Below, in pieces: positions 10,136-20,690 of a stretch of 27,500 nt of DNA (the first letter of the stretch is position 1; each line of letters begins with the position of its first letter). Both the position numbers and the translations under genes were made by a program. The stretch is from Anaeromyces robustus (lineage: Eukaryota > Neocallimastigomycota > Neocallimastigomycetes > Neocallimastigales > Neocallimastigaceae), in contig MCFG01000248.1 in assembly GCA_002104895.1 (NCBI GenBank), positions 1 to 27,500 of the forward strand. The letters run 5' to 3'. Under the pieces are notes generated by a model. It had not been told where the DNA came from. It searched no databases and was given only the letters and a program-made list of their open reading frames with translations.

Positions 10136-11355
10136 GTATTTTTGATTAATAATACTTTAAAAAATTTGAAAATACTATCATTAACAATACAAATGGTAAA
10201 TTATGATTATATTAATAATATTGAATATTGAATTTTTTTATATAATAATTTATATAAAAATTCAATTTATCTTTGATATATTAAATTATAAATTATTAAA
10301 TAACATTTTTTATATATTTAATAATAAATTTAAGTAGATTATTATAATAATAATTATTTATCTCAATATATTTTATACTTTATATAATAAACGTGATAAA
10401 TATTTATTAATAGTTAAAAAAGGAGAATAAAAAAGATGTTGTATTATAAAATGAATTATTTTATAAAATCTTATTATAATAAAAAAATATAATACGAAAA
10501 TAGTAATATTCAGTTATATATATTTCAAATATTAAAATATTCTCTTAATATATAAAATATAAATATGATATATTAAATAATAAATAGTTTTATAATAATA
10601 ATAAAAAATGGTATTATTTTTTTAAAAATATATATATAATAATAAAAATATTTTATTATTTATTATTATTATTACTTTCATTTATTACTATAAATTTATA
10701 AATATTTATAATAAATATAATTATAAATAATAAATAAAGAATAAAAAAGGTAACAAATATATTAATATATGGTTTTATATAATTTTTAATAAAATAATTG
10801 TTTTTATAAAATATTTGAATAAAATATTTAATAATATAATTAATTATGTTTTTTTTTTTTGTTTTTATATTATTACACATTCAAAAAATAAAATAATGAA
10901 GAATATATTTTTCGTTTTCTAACCCTTATATAATTAATGTATCCTTAGCCTGAAAATTATAACTAATTTATTGTCATCTAAAGAGAAAAAAATAATAGAC
11001 AATATGATAAATATGTTGAAGAAGTTAAAAAATATCAAATATAGTTTTTTTTTTTGAAAAAGTTATTAAATCATTAAAATATGATTTATTTTCCCCAAAT
11101 ATAATAAATTATTATAAGATAAAATTTTGTAAAAAAAAAGAGTATAAATAATAATAAAATTTATTATGACATGGAAAAAAATTTATAAAGAAATTGAATG
11201 GGAAAAAATCAATGTTCATAGAAATAATAATTATAATAAATATTAAAAATACTATATAATATAATTTATATACATATTTTTTTTTAAATTTAATTACATA
11301 TATAAATATATACAAATATAAATATATTAATATTTTTTAACATATCAATAATATA

Positions 11356-11389
<34 letters not shown>

Positions 11390-11422
11390 TTTTTTTAAAT
11401 AATTTAAACTATAAAAACATTT
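8988..11422. other. AT-rich, gene-free DNA with microsatellites
   Basis: No gene is supported on either strand. Contents: AAT/AATAAAATT repeats to about 9050, an (ATAAT)n pentanucleotide run near 9883-9928, the (AAT)19 tract at 10078-10134, and an (AT)n plus T-run block at about 11349-11396. Hydrophobic I/F/Y-only frames on the minus strand at 10.6-11.3 kb are what AT-rich noise gives. Confidence 0.6.
10078..10134 (+). repeat. (AAT)19 microsatellite
   Basis: Nineteen uninterrupted AAT units inside a 27-codon mini-frame that starts with ATG at 10066 (Met-Asn-His-Asp, then Asn19, Ser-Ile-Phe-Asp, stop at 10147). The frame is too simple to call a gene, but it is the same pure-AAT tract type as in the ankyrin gene at 22.6 kb. 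Confidence 0.85.
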
Positions 11423-11862
11423 CTGATATGCTCGCAAATATTTATAAAAATATAAATGGAATTTTTTCCGTTGTGTTTTTCGATTACTATTTATTTACCA
11501 AAAATATCAATTCTTTTTCTGTTATTTAAAAAAAAAGTGTATAGACTTTGAAACTGGTAATTTTACTAATGAAAATAGATAAATCATCGCCAATTTACTT
11601 AATTGGTTCTCTTAGTGTGTTAGCTCATTCAAAATATGATAATATTATGTATATTAATATCTTGCCAATTCTTATATTACTAATAAATACGAAAATGGTA
11701 TAAATAGTAATCATGTCAAAGAAATATTTGAAAAATATGAATTTAAAATTTTAAATAAATGTAATATTGATATTTTTCCATTTCTTGATAAATCATAAAT
11801 AATATTATTATATACTTCAAATAAAAAAGTTACTGATTTTCAAATAATAAATTAATAATTAT
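11423..11862 (+). pseudogene. Coding-like relic of unknown identity
   Basis: Local base use turns gene-like, with more G, C and mixed codons. Fragments in shifting frames read like protein, for example DMLANIYKNINGIFSVV near 11430, CIDFETGNFTNEN near 11540 and NHVKEIFEKYEFKILNKC near 11715. Several stops and at least two frame changes interrupt them. I do not recognise the family. It lies upstream of the decayed ankyrin gene and could be its 5' part or a separate dead gene. Confidence 0.4.
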
Positions 11863-12504
11863 TGATTATTTATTGTAAATAGTTTAATATTAAAATCAAA
11901 ATTTTTAATTATGTATATAATAATTTCTTTGTTATTATTTAAATATTTATTATAAAATTAAATTATTTTATATAAATTTTATTATTTTATTGATATTTTT
12001 TTATAATATAAGTTTATAAATGACAATATGAAATAATAATATTATTATATATTTAATAAAACATTCATTAATTAATTTATTATTTTCAAAATAAAAATAA
12101 GAAAAATAAACTAATAATTAATAAATAAAAAAAAAAAAAGAATAAAAATATTATTGTAAAGAATAAAATACAATAATGAAGAATAAAATAAGATTAATCA
12201 ATAAAAAAATTAGATTTTTTCAAACTAAATATTTAAATATAAAGTAATACTTTAATATATTTAATATAAATTATAAAAAAAATACAAATGGTAAATTATC
12301 AATTTGTAATTTATAGTCAGTTTTATATATTAAAAAATACAAATGGTAATTTTTTAAAAAGTAATACTTTATGTAGTGATATGTATTTTATCTATAAAGA
12401 ATTTTGTCAAATTTTAATTTATTAATTAATTAATTAATTAATTAACTATATTTTATAGATTAAAATTTTAAGGAAGATTCTTTTTTTATTTTTTATTTTT
12501 TTTT
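11863..12504. other. AT-rich spacer
   Basis: No gene. Contains A and T homopolymers, an (ATTA)n run near 12420-12445 and two similar ACAAATGGTAA words near 12285 and 12339. Confidence 0.5.
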
Positions 12505-13191
12505 AAAGTTTTATTCGCATTATCTGATAAAGAGTTAATTAAATATTTTTATGATAATAATAATGCAATAATTAAATAATAAATGATCCAATAATTAGTT
12601 AATTAAATGATATTGAATATAAGGAATTTCTCTCTTGCGCTGTTTTAATTTATGATACAATACATTGTATTGATAATATTAAATTACTATTTAAATATTC
12701 TAAAAATAATAATATTATTATTAGATTAAAATAATCAATATAACTAATTTTTTATGATTTTCCATTAAATACTGTTGTAAGAACATTATGTAATGCTATA
12801 TTAAATTTATTTATTGACTATGCTAATAAATGTAATATAATATTAGAATTAAATAATAAATAATAAATATAAAGGTAGAGAAAGTCTGATAATAGGAAGC
12901 TATCAATAAACGTAATAAATATATGCTAAGCACATTGATTGAATATGCTGGAAAAAAAAAAAAAAAAACAATATTATATTTAATTTAAATATATTTGATG
13001 AAAGAAGTAATTTAGTTATTTTACATATTACAAGGTTTAATACTATTGATATATTAATAAAGTACGCGAAGAAAAGACATAATATTGTTATAAAATATAA
13101 AAGTTTTAATCTAAAAGGAATAAAATATAAAAATAGAAGAGAAATATTAAATATCAGTAATAAACATGAAAATGTTTTTAAATATATATAA
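12505..13191 (+). pseudogene. Decayed ankyrin-repeat gene
   Basis: Pieces in all three frames show ankyrin-like helices of the gut-fungal kind: LSDKELIKYFYDNNNA near 12520, DYANKCNIILELNNK near 12815, KYMLSTLIEYAGKK near 12915 and TIDILIKYAKKRHNIV near 13040, ending with a stop at 13189-13191. Multiple stops and homopolymer-linked frame breaks, including a long A run near 12954, show it cannot encode one protein. The repeat style (L-I-E-Y-A-N/G-K, then N-I-I-L/F) differs from the ankyrin family at 14.7-26 kb, so it comes from another member of the superfamily. Ankyrin proteins act in protein binding; nothing more specific can be said. Confidence 0.65.
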
Positions 13192-13635
13192 AATAATAAA
13201 AATAATATAACAATATCAATAATATATAATACTTTGTTAATTTTTAATTGACGGTATTATTTTATTATTTTTTTTTATTTTTTATTTTTTATTTTATTTT
13301 TTTTTTTTTAGATAAAATTTATATTTTAAATATAAGGAAATAAATATTTATTATTTTTCAGAAAAAAAAAAAAATTGAAATTTTATTTAAATATTATATG
13401 TAGGTTGTGTAAAAAATAATATACAATAATATATTATTATAAAAAATATGAAAAATATATAATACATAACTATTATTATAATATTATAATAAAACTATAA
13501 AAGTAATAATGTTTTTAATAATGATTTCTTTTTTTTAAAAAAAAAAAAGAATTTTAAATATATGTTTATATTTTATTTATAAAATGATTCTTTTTTTTTT
13601 TTTACATACCCCATTATTTACTAAAAATAATTAAT
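13192..13635. other. AT-rich spacer
   Basis: Nothing but A/T-rich sequence with A, T and (ATTTT)n runs between the ankyrin relic and the next gene start. Confidence 0.5.
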
Positions 13636-14383
13636 ATGAATATATTATTATTAACAATTAATAATTTCTTGTTATTTCTTTTCAAAATCATAATCATTTT
13701 TAATTTTGAAACAGCATTATTGATTTTTGCTATTGCAGATGAAAAATGTCTTACAAATATAGATGAATGTGAACCGACAAGAGATAATAAAAATGAATTA
13801 TTAAATATAAAATTTAGAAAAAAAAATAAAAAAGGAAAAATATATGATATTGTACTTAGAATGAGATATTTAGATAATGAAGATGAAAGAAAAAGATATT
13901 ATAGAAATATGAAATATTTTTCCGAAGCTATGGATATTCTAAAAGGTAAATTATATTTTGATGATAATGATTTAGAAAGTTCCTATGATAATTTTTTTAA
14001 AAATAAGATTGATGATTAAATAAATGTTAATGATATATTTAATAAAATGATAGTATCAAAATCAAATGAAGATTTTTCGATATTTAATAATAATGCTGAT
14101 ATATTATTTTATTTATATTCTTTTATATTTAATAGTAATACTGAATATGATACTAATTTTCATAATAGTGATAAAGATATTGATAATGAAGATATTGATA
14201 TTAATGAAGATACTGGCAGTGAAATAGATGAAGATGAGAATTACAGTGAAGAAATTAAAAAGGCTATAGTTGATAAAGAAAAAAAATATATTTTTAAAGA
14301 AAGTTTTTAATTATTTTAATGATGAAGGATTAATTCAAAAAATTAGAGAAGATTTAAGTACATTATCAATTATGGATGATTAG
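13636..14383 (+). pseudogene. Secreted or membrane-anchored protein gene with one stop and one frameshift
   Basis: The ATG at 13636 opens a 127-codon frame. Residues 4-33 are strongly hydrophobic (signal peptide or membrane anchor), then come CLTNIDEC, a basic FRKKNKKGKIYD and an acidic FDDNDLESSYD. A TAA at 14017-14019 interrupts, but the same frame continues 96 more codons with an Asp/Glu-rich stretch (about 14170-14250). At an A or T homopolymer near 14280-14308 the sense frame moves by +1 and ends GLIQKIREDLSTLSIMDD before TAG at 14381-14383. Total length would be about 245 residues. I do not recognise the family. Codon content is clearly gene-like. It may be a recently dead gene, or one or both lesions may be assembly errors. 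Confidence 0.65.
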
Positions 14384-14701
14384 TTAATTTAATTTTATTA
14401 AATTAACTATAGAAATACCTCCACTTTAATAATTCCAATATGAAGGATTATAAAATAATACAAAAAAATTTTTTTTAAAAAAAAAAATAATACAAAATAA
14501 TTAAATAATTTTAAATAATTATTTAATATCTAATATATAAGAATATAAACTAATATATTATAGAATATATATAAGAAATATAATAATAATATAAGAATTA
14601 TTAAAAATAATAATATATTTGGCTATATAATAATAATAAATTATTACTATATTTTGATTATACTTTTAATATACTTTTAATATTAATTAATACATAAGAA
14701 T
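14384..14701. other. AT-rich spacer before the plus-strand ankyrin unit
   Basis: No gene. It shows no match to the 5' part or upstream region of the complete ankyrin copy on the minus strand, so the plus-strand unit joins foreign DNA at its AAT tract. Confidence 0.5.
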
Positions 14702-15139
14702 AATAATAATAGTGAAAGTACAGTAAATTCAATTGACAGTAATAAAAAAATTTATGAATTGATAAAAACTATCTTTGAAAGTTTAACTTTTAAAAATGAA
14801 TTTATTATTAATTTACTTTATTTATATAAGCGTAATGCTCTAACAATGTCTTATATTAACGAAAAAATGGAAACTGAATATAAAACAATAGAATTAACTA
14901 AGTCTATGTATGACCTTGCGATAGAAAATGATAACGAAAAAGTTATTGAATTATTGTTAAAATATGAAAATAAAGCTAAAATATTTAAGAGAAAAGGTGG
15001 TTATGAATTATTATTATTAGCATGTCAACTCAACAGAAGTTCTATAGTAAAGCTGTTAATTGAATATGGTGTAAATATTAATGAAAAAGATAATGAGGGG
15101 TTAAATGCTTTAATGATTGCTTCACAAGGTGAAAATTTA

Positions 15140-15820
15140 AATATTATTAGAATTTTAATAGAAAATAAAATAAGAATTAATGAAAGAGATTATAATAATA
15201 GAAATGCCTTAATCTATGCTACAGAAAAGGGAAATCTAGAAATAGTTCAATATCTAGTAGAAAAAAAAATAAATATTAATGTTTGTGCATTTAGTAATAG
15301 TTGGAATGCGTTATTTTATGCTATACATAGAAACCGTAAAGATATAGCTATTTATTTAATTGATAACGATATAGATATGTATGGTAATAATTTTAAAGAT
15401 AATAATAGTAAAGATATCTTAACATTCGCTTATGAACATGAAAATATTGATCTTATTAAATATATGGTTGAAAAAGGAGTTGATCTTGATGGTAAACACC
15501 ACTTAGGAGAAACAATATTAATGACCGCTTGTAATAATAACGATATTGAGATGGTTAATATTTTTATTGAAAATGGTGCAGATATTAATGCTGTAAATAA
15601 TAAAAAAGAAAGTGCTTTAATTTATGCTATCAAAAAAAAAAAATTTAAAATTAGTTCAATTATTAATTGAAAAGGGAATAAATATTCATTTAAAAACTGG
15701 TGAAGGATATACCCCTTTACTCTATGCTTCAAAGACAAGTAGTTTAGATATCGTTAAATATTTAATAAGCAAAGGTAGTGATATTAAAGATAAAAATGAT
15801 GAAGGATATAACGCATTAAT
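15140..15820 (+). repeat. 681-bp tandem duplication, first unit
   Basis: Paired with 15821-16501 at a constant offset of 681 bp, checked at three points (AATATTATTA, TTGGAATGCG and the A12 run). 681 is 227 codons, about seven ankyrin repeats, as expected of unequal exchange between homologous repeats. Confidence 0.85.
15632..15643 (+). other. A12 run at the frame break, unit 1
   Basis: Eleven A would keep the ankyrin frame (AIKKKNLKLV); twelve shift it +1 and lead to TGA at 15668. A pure A12 run is a known type of site for polymerase slippage. Confidence 0.8.
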
Positions 15821-16501
15821 AATATTATTAAATTTTTAATAGAAAATAAAATAAAAATTAACGAAAGAGATGATAATAATAAAAATGCCTTTATCTATGC
15901 TACAGAAAAGGGAAATCTAGAAGTACTTCAATATCTAGTAGAAAAAAAAATAAATATTAATGTTTGTGCATTGAGTAATGGTTGGAATGCGTTATTTTAT
16001 GCTATACATAAAAATTATAAAGATATAATTATTTATTTAATTGATAACGATATAGATATGTATGGTAATAATCTAAAAAATTATAATAGTAAAAATATCT
16101 TAACATTCGCTTATGAACATGAAAATATTGATCTTATTAAATATATGATTAAGAAAGGAGTTAATATTGATGGTAAACACTACTTAGGAGATACAATATT
16201 AATGACCGCTTGTGAAAATAACGATATTGAGATGGTTAATTTTCTTATTGAAAATGGTGCAGATATTAATGCTGTAAATCGTAAAAATGAAAGTGCTTTA
16301 ATTTATGCTATCAAAAAAAAAAAATTTAAAAATAGTTCAATTATTAGTTGAAAAGGGAATAAATATTCATTTAAAAACCGGTGAAGGATATACCCCTTTA
16401 CTCTATGCTTCAAAAACAAGTAGTTTAGATATCGTTAAATATTTAATAAGCAAAGGTAGCGATATTAAAGATAAAAATAATAAAGGATTTAACGCATTAA
16501 T
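15821..16501 (+). repeat. 681-bp tandem duplication, second unit
   Basis: Second copy; differs from the first by scattered, largely conservative changes (for example ININVCAFSNS against ININVCALSNG). It shares the A12 frameshift, so that lesion is older than the duplication unless conversion spread it. Confidence 0.85.
16313..16324 (+). other. A12 run at the frame break, unit 2
   Basis: Same position in the ankyrin repeat, same run length and same net +1 as 15632-15643; the 0 frame ends at the TGA 16349-16351. The downstream frame includes an ATG at 16305 that overlaps the upstream frame by 47 nt. Confidence 0.8.
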
Positions 16502-16955
16502 AGAAGCTTGCTGTAATGATAAATTTGAAATAGTAAAATATTTAATAGAATGTGGCATAGATATTAACGAACAAGCAAATATAGGACAAAACGCTTTAAT
16601 CTTAGGTATTGGACTTGCAAATATAGAAATAATTAAGTATTTAGTAAAAAAAGGAATTGATATTAATCATACTACTAGAGATGGTTATAATGCTGCATTT
16701 TCATGTGTAAGGAGAGGAAGACTAGAAGAACTTAAATTTTTAGTGGAAGAAGGAATAGATATTAACTGTAAAAGTTCTTATAATGAGAGAACAATAGATT
16801 ATGCTAAATCTAATAAACAAAATAAAATCTATAATTATCTAATGGAAAAAATAAAAGAAAAAGAAAAAGAAAAAGAAATGGAATTGAAAAAAAAATCAGA
16901 AGAATCAAATAAATTTTCATATAGTTCTTTAATTAAGAAGTTTTTATTAGGATAA

Positions 16956-17290
16956 ATTATGTAAATTTACAAATATAAATATAGATGAAATTAGAAAATT
17001 TTATATTTATATAAATTATATTTTCTCTGTGATCTAAATTTATAGGTATAAAATTAAATATATTTATTCAGAAATTTTTATAAATATTCCTTCTGAGTAT
17101 GAATTTAATATTATTAAATATATGTTTGAAAATGAAGTTATTAAGCGTCATCATTTTTAGCATACAATTTCCCATGACAATTAAATATAAATTATTATAT
17201 CTATTATTTATAAAAGATTTTAATATTAAAAATCATATTTATCACGATAATTATATTTAAAATTATATATATATAAATATAGATATTAAA
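16956..17290 (+). repeat. Conserved 3' flank of the ankyrin unit
   Basis: Matches the 3' flanks of the minus-arm copy (20800-21060, complement) and of copy 3 (26021-26185). It is locally gene-like: in one frame the minus-arm version reads YSEIFINIPYEYEF and then KYMFENEVIKRHHF before a stop. It may be the relic of a second exon or a small downstream gene, or untranslated sequence carried along with the duplication. Confidence 0.6.
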
Positions 17291-17294
17291 AACT

Positions 17295-17650
17295 ATTAAT
17301 AAATATAATTTATATAAAATAATAGATGGCGATCCTGATAATGAATTATAAAGAATTAATAGATTAAGTAGAGTATTCAAATTACTTTATCGTAAGCATT
17401 TTATAATACTGATGATTTTTCTTGAAAATAAGTAAATTTGGCGTTTTCCTATATATTTGGAAGATCATTCTAATAAAATGAAAAAGTCAGCAAATACATT
17501 GAAAAAAAAAATAATGTAGAAACTGCTATATCTGAAGATAGATTAAGTAAATCTAAAAAAAAAAAAAAAAGTATAAGATATACTAATAAACCTAAAAATG
17601 GAAATCCGGCTAAATCCCCTCCGATGTCGTGAATTCATCATCCGAAAGAG
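17295..17650 (+). pseudogene. Decayed small gene downstream of the ankyrin unit, plus arm
   Basis: Counterpart of 20300-20690 on the minus arm. Shared words in changing frames: DGDPDN, FKLLY, LEDHSNKMKK, VETAISEDRLSKSKK and NKPKNGNPAKSP. The A runs (for example the A16 run near 17557) and stops break it in both arms. I do not recognise the protein; it could be a host gene or an upstream part of the LINE. Codon use is gene-like compared with the surrounding AT DNA. Confidence 0.5.
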
Positions 17651-17749
17651 TAAAAAAAAAAGGATAAATTTTAGTATTAAAAAAATTTTATATATTTTAT
17701 TTAATATATTCTAATATTAATCTTTATTTTAATAGTGAATTAAATCTAA

Positions 17750-18124
17750 AAAAAAAAAAATAAAAATAAAAATAAAAAAAAACACTATCTAAAAATCTAT
17801 AATAATAAAAATAAAAAATAAAAAGTAAAAATAAAAAGTAAAAATAAAAATAAAAATAAAAATAAAAATAAAAATTAAAAAATAAAAATTAAAAAATAAA
17901 AAATAAAAATTAAAAATTAAAAAAAAAAAAAAATACTATCTAAAAATCTATAAAATAAAAATAAAAATAAAAAAATAAAATAATAAAAAATAAAAATAAT
18001 TATAATTTCAGTGTTAGAGTGTAACTTATTCGGATTTCATTCCAATCTTAAAATGGTAAAATAATTAAAAAAATAAAAAAAAAGTGATGTAACAATCTGA
18101 ATTAAAGATAGTGTTGGTAGTCCA
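17750..18124 (-). mobile_element. LINE 3' end: untranslated region and A/T-rich tail
   Basis: Reading leftwards from the stop at 18125, the 3' region contains a conserved block (TTATTCGGATTTCATTCC, about 18029-18046 on the plus strand) found again at 20130-20165 (complement), 24240-24270, 24775-24795 and 25045-25070. It then runs into (AAAAAT)-type repeats, with the word ACTATCTAAAAATCTATAA twice (about 17783 and 17935). Repeated simple-sequence tails are usual at LINE 3' ends. Confidence 0.65.
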
Positions 18125-19720
18125 CTAAACTCCTCCCTTTGGGTAATCATCATCATTTGTTAGTAAAAGAAGATGACTCCGAAAAGTCCTGTGGTTGAAA
18201 TAATATCGTGAATTCGAGATATTGATATTATTATTATGTCTTATCGATTCGACGTCGATGATCTTGGTAATAATAGGTGTTGATTTATACTGATCAAATA
18301 ACAACTCCAAAAAGCTTGCATATGACTGGTACTGTTTTTAATAAATATTCAGCCAATCCTACAAAATATGGAACAGGAAACTCCTTTGAACTTTTTTAAA
18401 GATGTTCAATTAAATGCTTCCGTTTACCTTTATCGAAGTGCAGCTCTTCCAGAGCTGAAGTTCCACCAAGAAGGAATAGATATATTTTATAGTTGATATG
18501 TTTCTCATACTTTAAGATTGAGGTGTAAATATTATATAAAGAGTATCTCTTTATTTTATCTGAAAATATGATGAAGAGGTTATTGATGAAATCTAATGAG
18601 TTCCACCTAATAAGAGAAAAGAAAGGGCAATCAAAGATCCAATGTTCAAAAGATTGTTCACCTTGTTGACAATAGGGGCAATAAGAAGGGTATTCTTTTG
18701 AAACCTTTCAACTCTTAAAGGTTATTTTCGAGTTATATACATATCCAGAGCATAAACTTATTATCCATTTGATACCTAAATATAGATGAGGGTATTCATA
18801 ACCCAACATAATAATATGTTTAAAATCACAAAATTTATATTTATCATAGTTTTACCTTTAATTACTTGTTTTTTAGCAAGATCATTCCAATACCAATTTT
18901 TAATTTTTCTATATTCACTAACTGCCTCATTTTTGAGTCTATCCATCAACTAATGCACTAGATTTAACCACCCAAGAAGAGAATCTATTAATTCTTTTAT
19001 AGTGTAAAACAAGATCTTTAATAATACAGTGTGGAAATTTCCATTTTTTGAAATACTTAACCTGTCTAGAAGCACAAATTCCTTCGATAGGAGGTATCTG
19101 AAAGTCTCGAGAGAGCATAGATACTCATAGGTACTCATACTAAGGTTTTGAACATAGCTATATTTTTTATTCCAACAGATATCATCTATTTTTTTAAGTA
19201 ATAATTTTTTTGCTATTGAAAGAGTCGATACACCAAAACATACCAGTATTAATAACTGTTTGAATTTTCTTTTTATTGGATTGATTAGATCCAATAAGAG
19301 GTGCATAGTATAGAGGTTTACTGATGACGTAAGATTGTAAAATCTTCTTTTTATAAGCTAAAAGAATGTTAGCGTTCATAAAAAAGTTAGAAAGAGAATA
19401 TAAAGATTTTTTTGCGCAATTGTACATAATATCAATAATAGGTTTTAATGATAAATCATTAGAAAAAGGAATACCAAGATTAGTGTAGAAAGTGACTTTA
19501 AGAATTGCATACATATTAAGATAGAAAGTAGGTTCTAGATAGTAAGGAGGTTCCGTAAAAGACGTAGGTTTGATAATCATAGTAGCACATTTTTGAAAGA
19601 ATTAGTAAACAATACTAAATAAGATTGATCTCGTTCACTTGATTTATTTTCAGTTTCCTTTAAGGTTATTTCACCTGAATTAAAGTTTTCTTTCATAAAC
19701 TTAAAAAAAAAGATATTACT
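18125..19720 (-). pseudogene. 5'-truncated non-LTR retrotransposon (LINE) ORF2, C-terminal part
   Basis: Minus-strand relic of a reverse-transcriptase protein. From 19580 the frame shows the typical region downstream of the RT catalytic core: LGIPFSNDLSLKPIID, then SLSNFFMNANILLAYKKKIL, then SYVISKPLYYAPLIGSNQSN and TGMFWCIDSFNSKK. Later segments in other frames are IPPIEGICASRQVKYFKKW (about 19085) and NWYWNDLAKKQVIKG, then a C-terminal zinc knuckle, CPYC...EHWIFDC (CX2C...HX4C, about 18630-18680), and a last frame ending at TAG 18125-18127 after DDDYPKGGV. At least six frame breaks or stops make it dead. The RT catalytic motif (YADD or similar) is absent: upstream of about 19590 the sequence no longer looks like RT. 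Known role of the family: target-primed reverse transcription. Confidence 0.8.
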
Positions 19721-20035
19721 GTTTCATAAAGTATTGAGTTATAATATTCAGTTTCAGTAATATATTTTAGTATTTATTTTATTTTTATTAATTTTTTATT
19801 TTTTTTTTACATTTTAGTATTTATCTGATTTTATTTTTATTACATTTATTATATCTTTATAAAAATTTATTAAAATAAAATAACTACATTTTTTATTATA
19901 CTTTTATTATTTTATTTCATTTTTATTATTAAATTTTTGGCTTATTTATATATATGTATATTAATTTTTTTATTTTATTTATTTTTTTTTTCATTTCTTT
20001 TTTATTTTAATTTTTATTTTTTAATTTTATTTTTA
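19721..20035. other. AT-rich centre of the inverted duplication
   Basis: No gene; T-rich runs, TTTATTTTATTTTTATT words. It lies between the LINE relic and the LINE 3' fragment of the minus arm. Confidence 0.5.
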
Positions 20036-20039
20036 TTTT

Positions 20040-20290
20040 AAACCATTATTACCAAGAGCGTCGACATCGAATACATTTAATTCAGATTTTTACGTTACTT
20101 TTTTTTTATTATTATTTTACCATTTAAGAGTGGAATAAAATCCGAATAAGTTATCCTAACACTGAAATTTATAATTATCTTTTATTTTTTATTTTTATTT
20201 TTTTTTTTATATTTAATTCACTATTAAAATAAAGATTTATCATAGTATATATTAAATAAAATATTTAAAATTTTTTAATACTAAAGTTAA
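20040..20290 (+). mobile_element. LINE 3' fragment, plus strand (minus arm of the duplication)
   Basis: ACCATTATTACCAAGAGCGTC reads TIITKSV, matching the LINE C-terminal segment PIITKII at about 18270. It then skips the last part of the gene and continues with the 3' block TGGAATAAAATCCGAATAAG (20131-20150) and an A/T tail. It sits in the same position relative to its ankyrin unit as the LINE end in the plus arm. Confidence 0.65.
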
Positions 20291-20299
20291 TCCTTTTTT

Positions 20300-20690
20300 T
20301 TTTTTTTACTACTTTCGATTATGAATTCACGACGTCAGAGGGAGATTTAGCCGGATTTCCATTTTTAGGTTTATTAAGTATGTCTTATACTTCTTTTTTT
20401 TAGATTTACTTAACCTATCTTCAGATATGGCAGTTTCTACATTATTTTTTTTAATGTATTGGTTGCCTTTTTCATTTTATTAGAATGATCTTCCAAAGAT
20501 ACACGAGAATCCAGTATCTTCGCCAAATTTACTTATTTTCAAGAAAAATTATCAGCATTATCAAATTCTTCTGATAAAGTAATTTGAATACTCTACTGAT
20601 TCTATTAATTCCTAATAATCCATTATCAGGATCGCCATCTATTCTTTTATATAAATTATACTTATTAATAGTTTTTAATATTTATATGTA
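20300..20690 (-). pseudogene. Decayed small gene downstream of the ankyrin unit, minus arm
   Basis: Minus-arm counterpart of 17295-17650 and slightly better preserved. Frames include RIDGDPDNGLLGINRISRVF, SRVSLEDHSNKMKKATNTLK and VETAISEDRLSKSKKKKYK, then NKPKNGNPAKSPSD-like sequence before stops. Breaks fall mostly at A runs. Family unknown. Its presence in both arms shows that the duplication covered more than the ankyrin gene. Confidence 0.5.

Larger units (their letters stand above)
14702..16955 (+). pseudogene. Ankyrin-repeat gene, 5'-truncated, frameshifted and internally duplicated (plus arm)
   Basis: Ankyrin-repeat protein gene, copy of the one at 21061-23191. It begins inside the poly-Asn region (only four AAT codons, then SESTVNSID) and lacks the ~145-residue N-terminus and its ATG; the first in-frame ATG is 14846. 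A helical linker (KTIFESLTFKNEF) is followed by about seven ~33-residue ankyrin repeats. At the A12 run 15632-15643 the frame moves +1; the 0 frame ends at TGA 15668-15670. At 15820/15821 the sequence jumps back into an earlier repeat: 15821-16501 duplicates 15140-15820. The second unit carries the same A12 and +1 shift, then stays open to TAA at 16953-16955, giving five more repeats and a Lys/Glu-rich tail ending FSYSSLIKKFLLG. Role inferred: protein-protein interaction. As it stands it cannot make one continuous protein without recoding. Confidence 0.85.

Noticed and set aside
10656-11315. Two hydrophobic minus-strand frames (74 and 67 codons)
   Set aside because: Only I, F, Y, N and K; the expected translation of AT-rich noise, with no conserved feature.
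15665-15700. Spliceosomal intron that would explain the ankyrin frame break
   Set aside because: No GT...AG pair of usable length restores the frame, and homology is continuous across the site in all copies.
18950-19306. 118-codon minus-strand frame as a separate protein
   Set aside because: Largely the out-of-phase reading of the LINE; the LINE sense in this stretch, such as IPPIEGICASRQVKYF, is in another frame.
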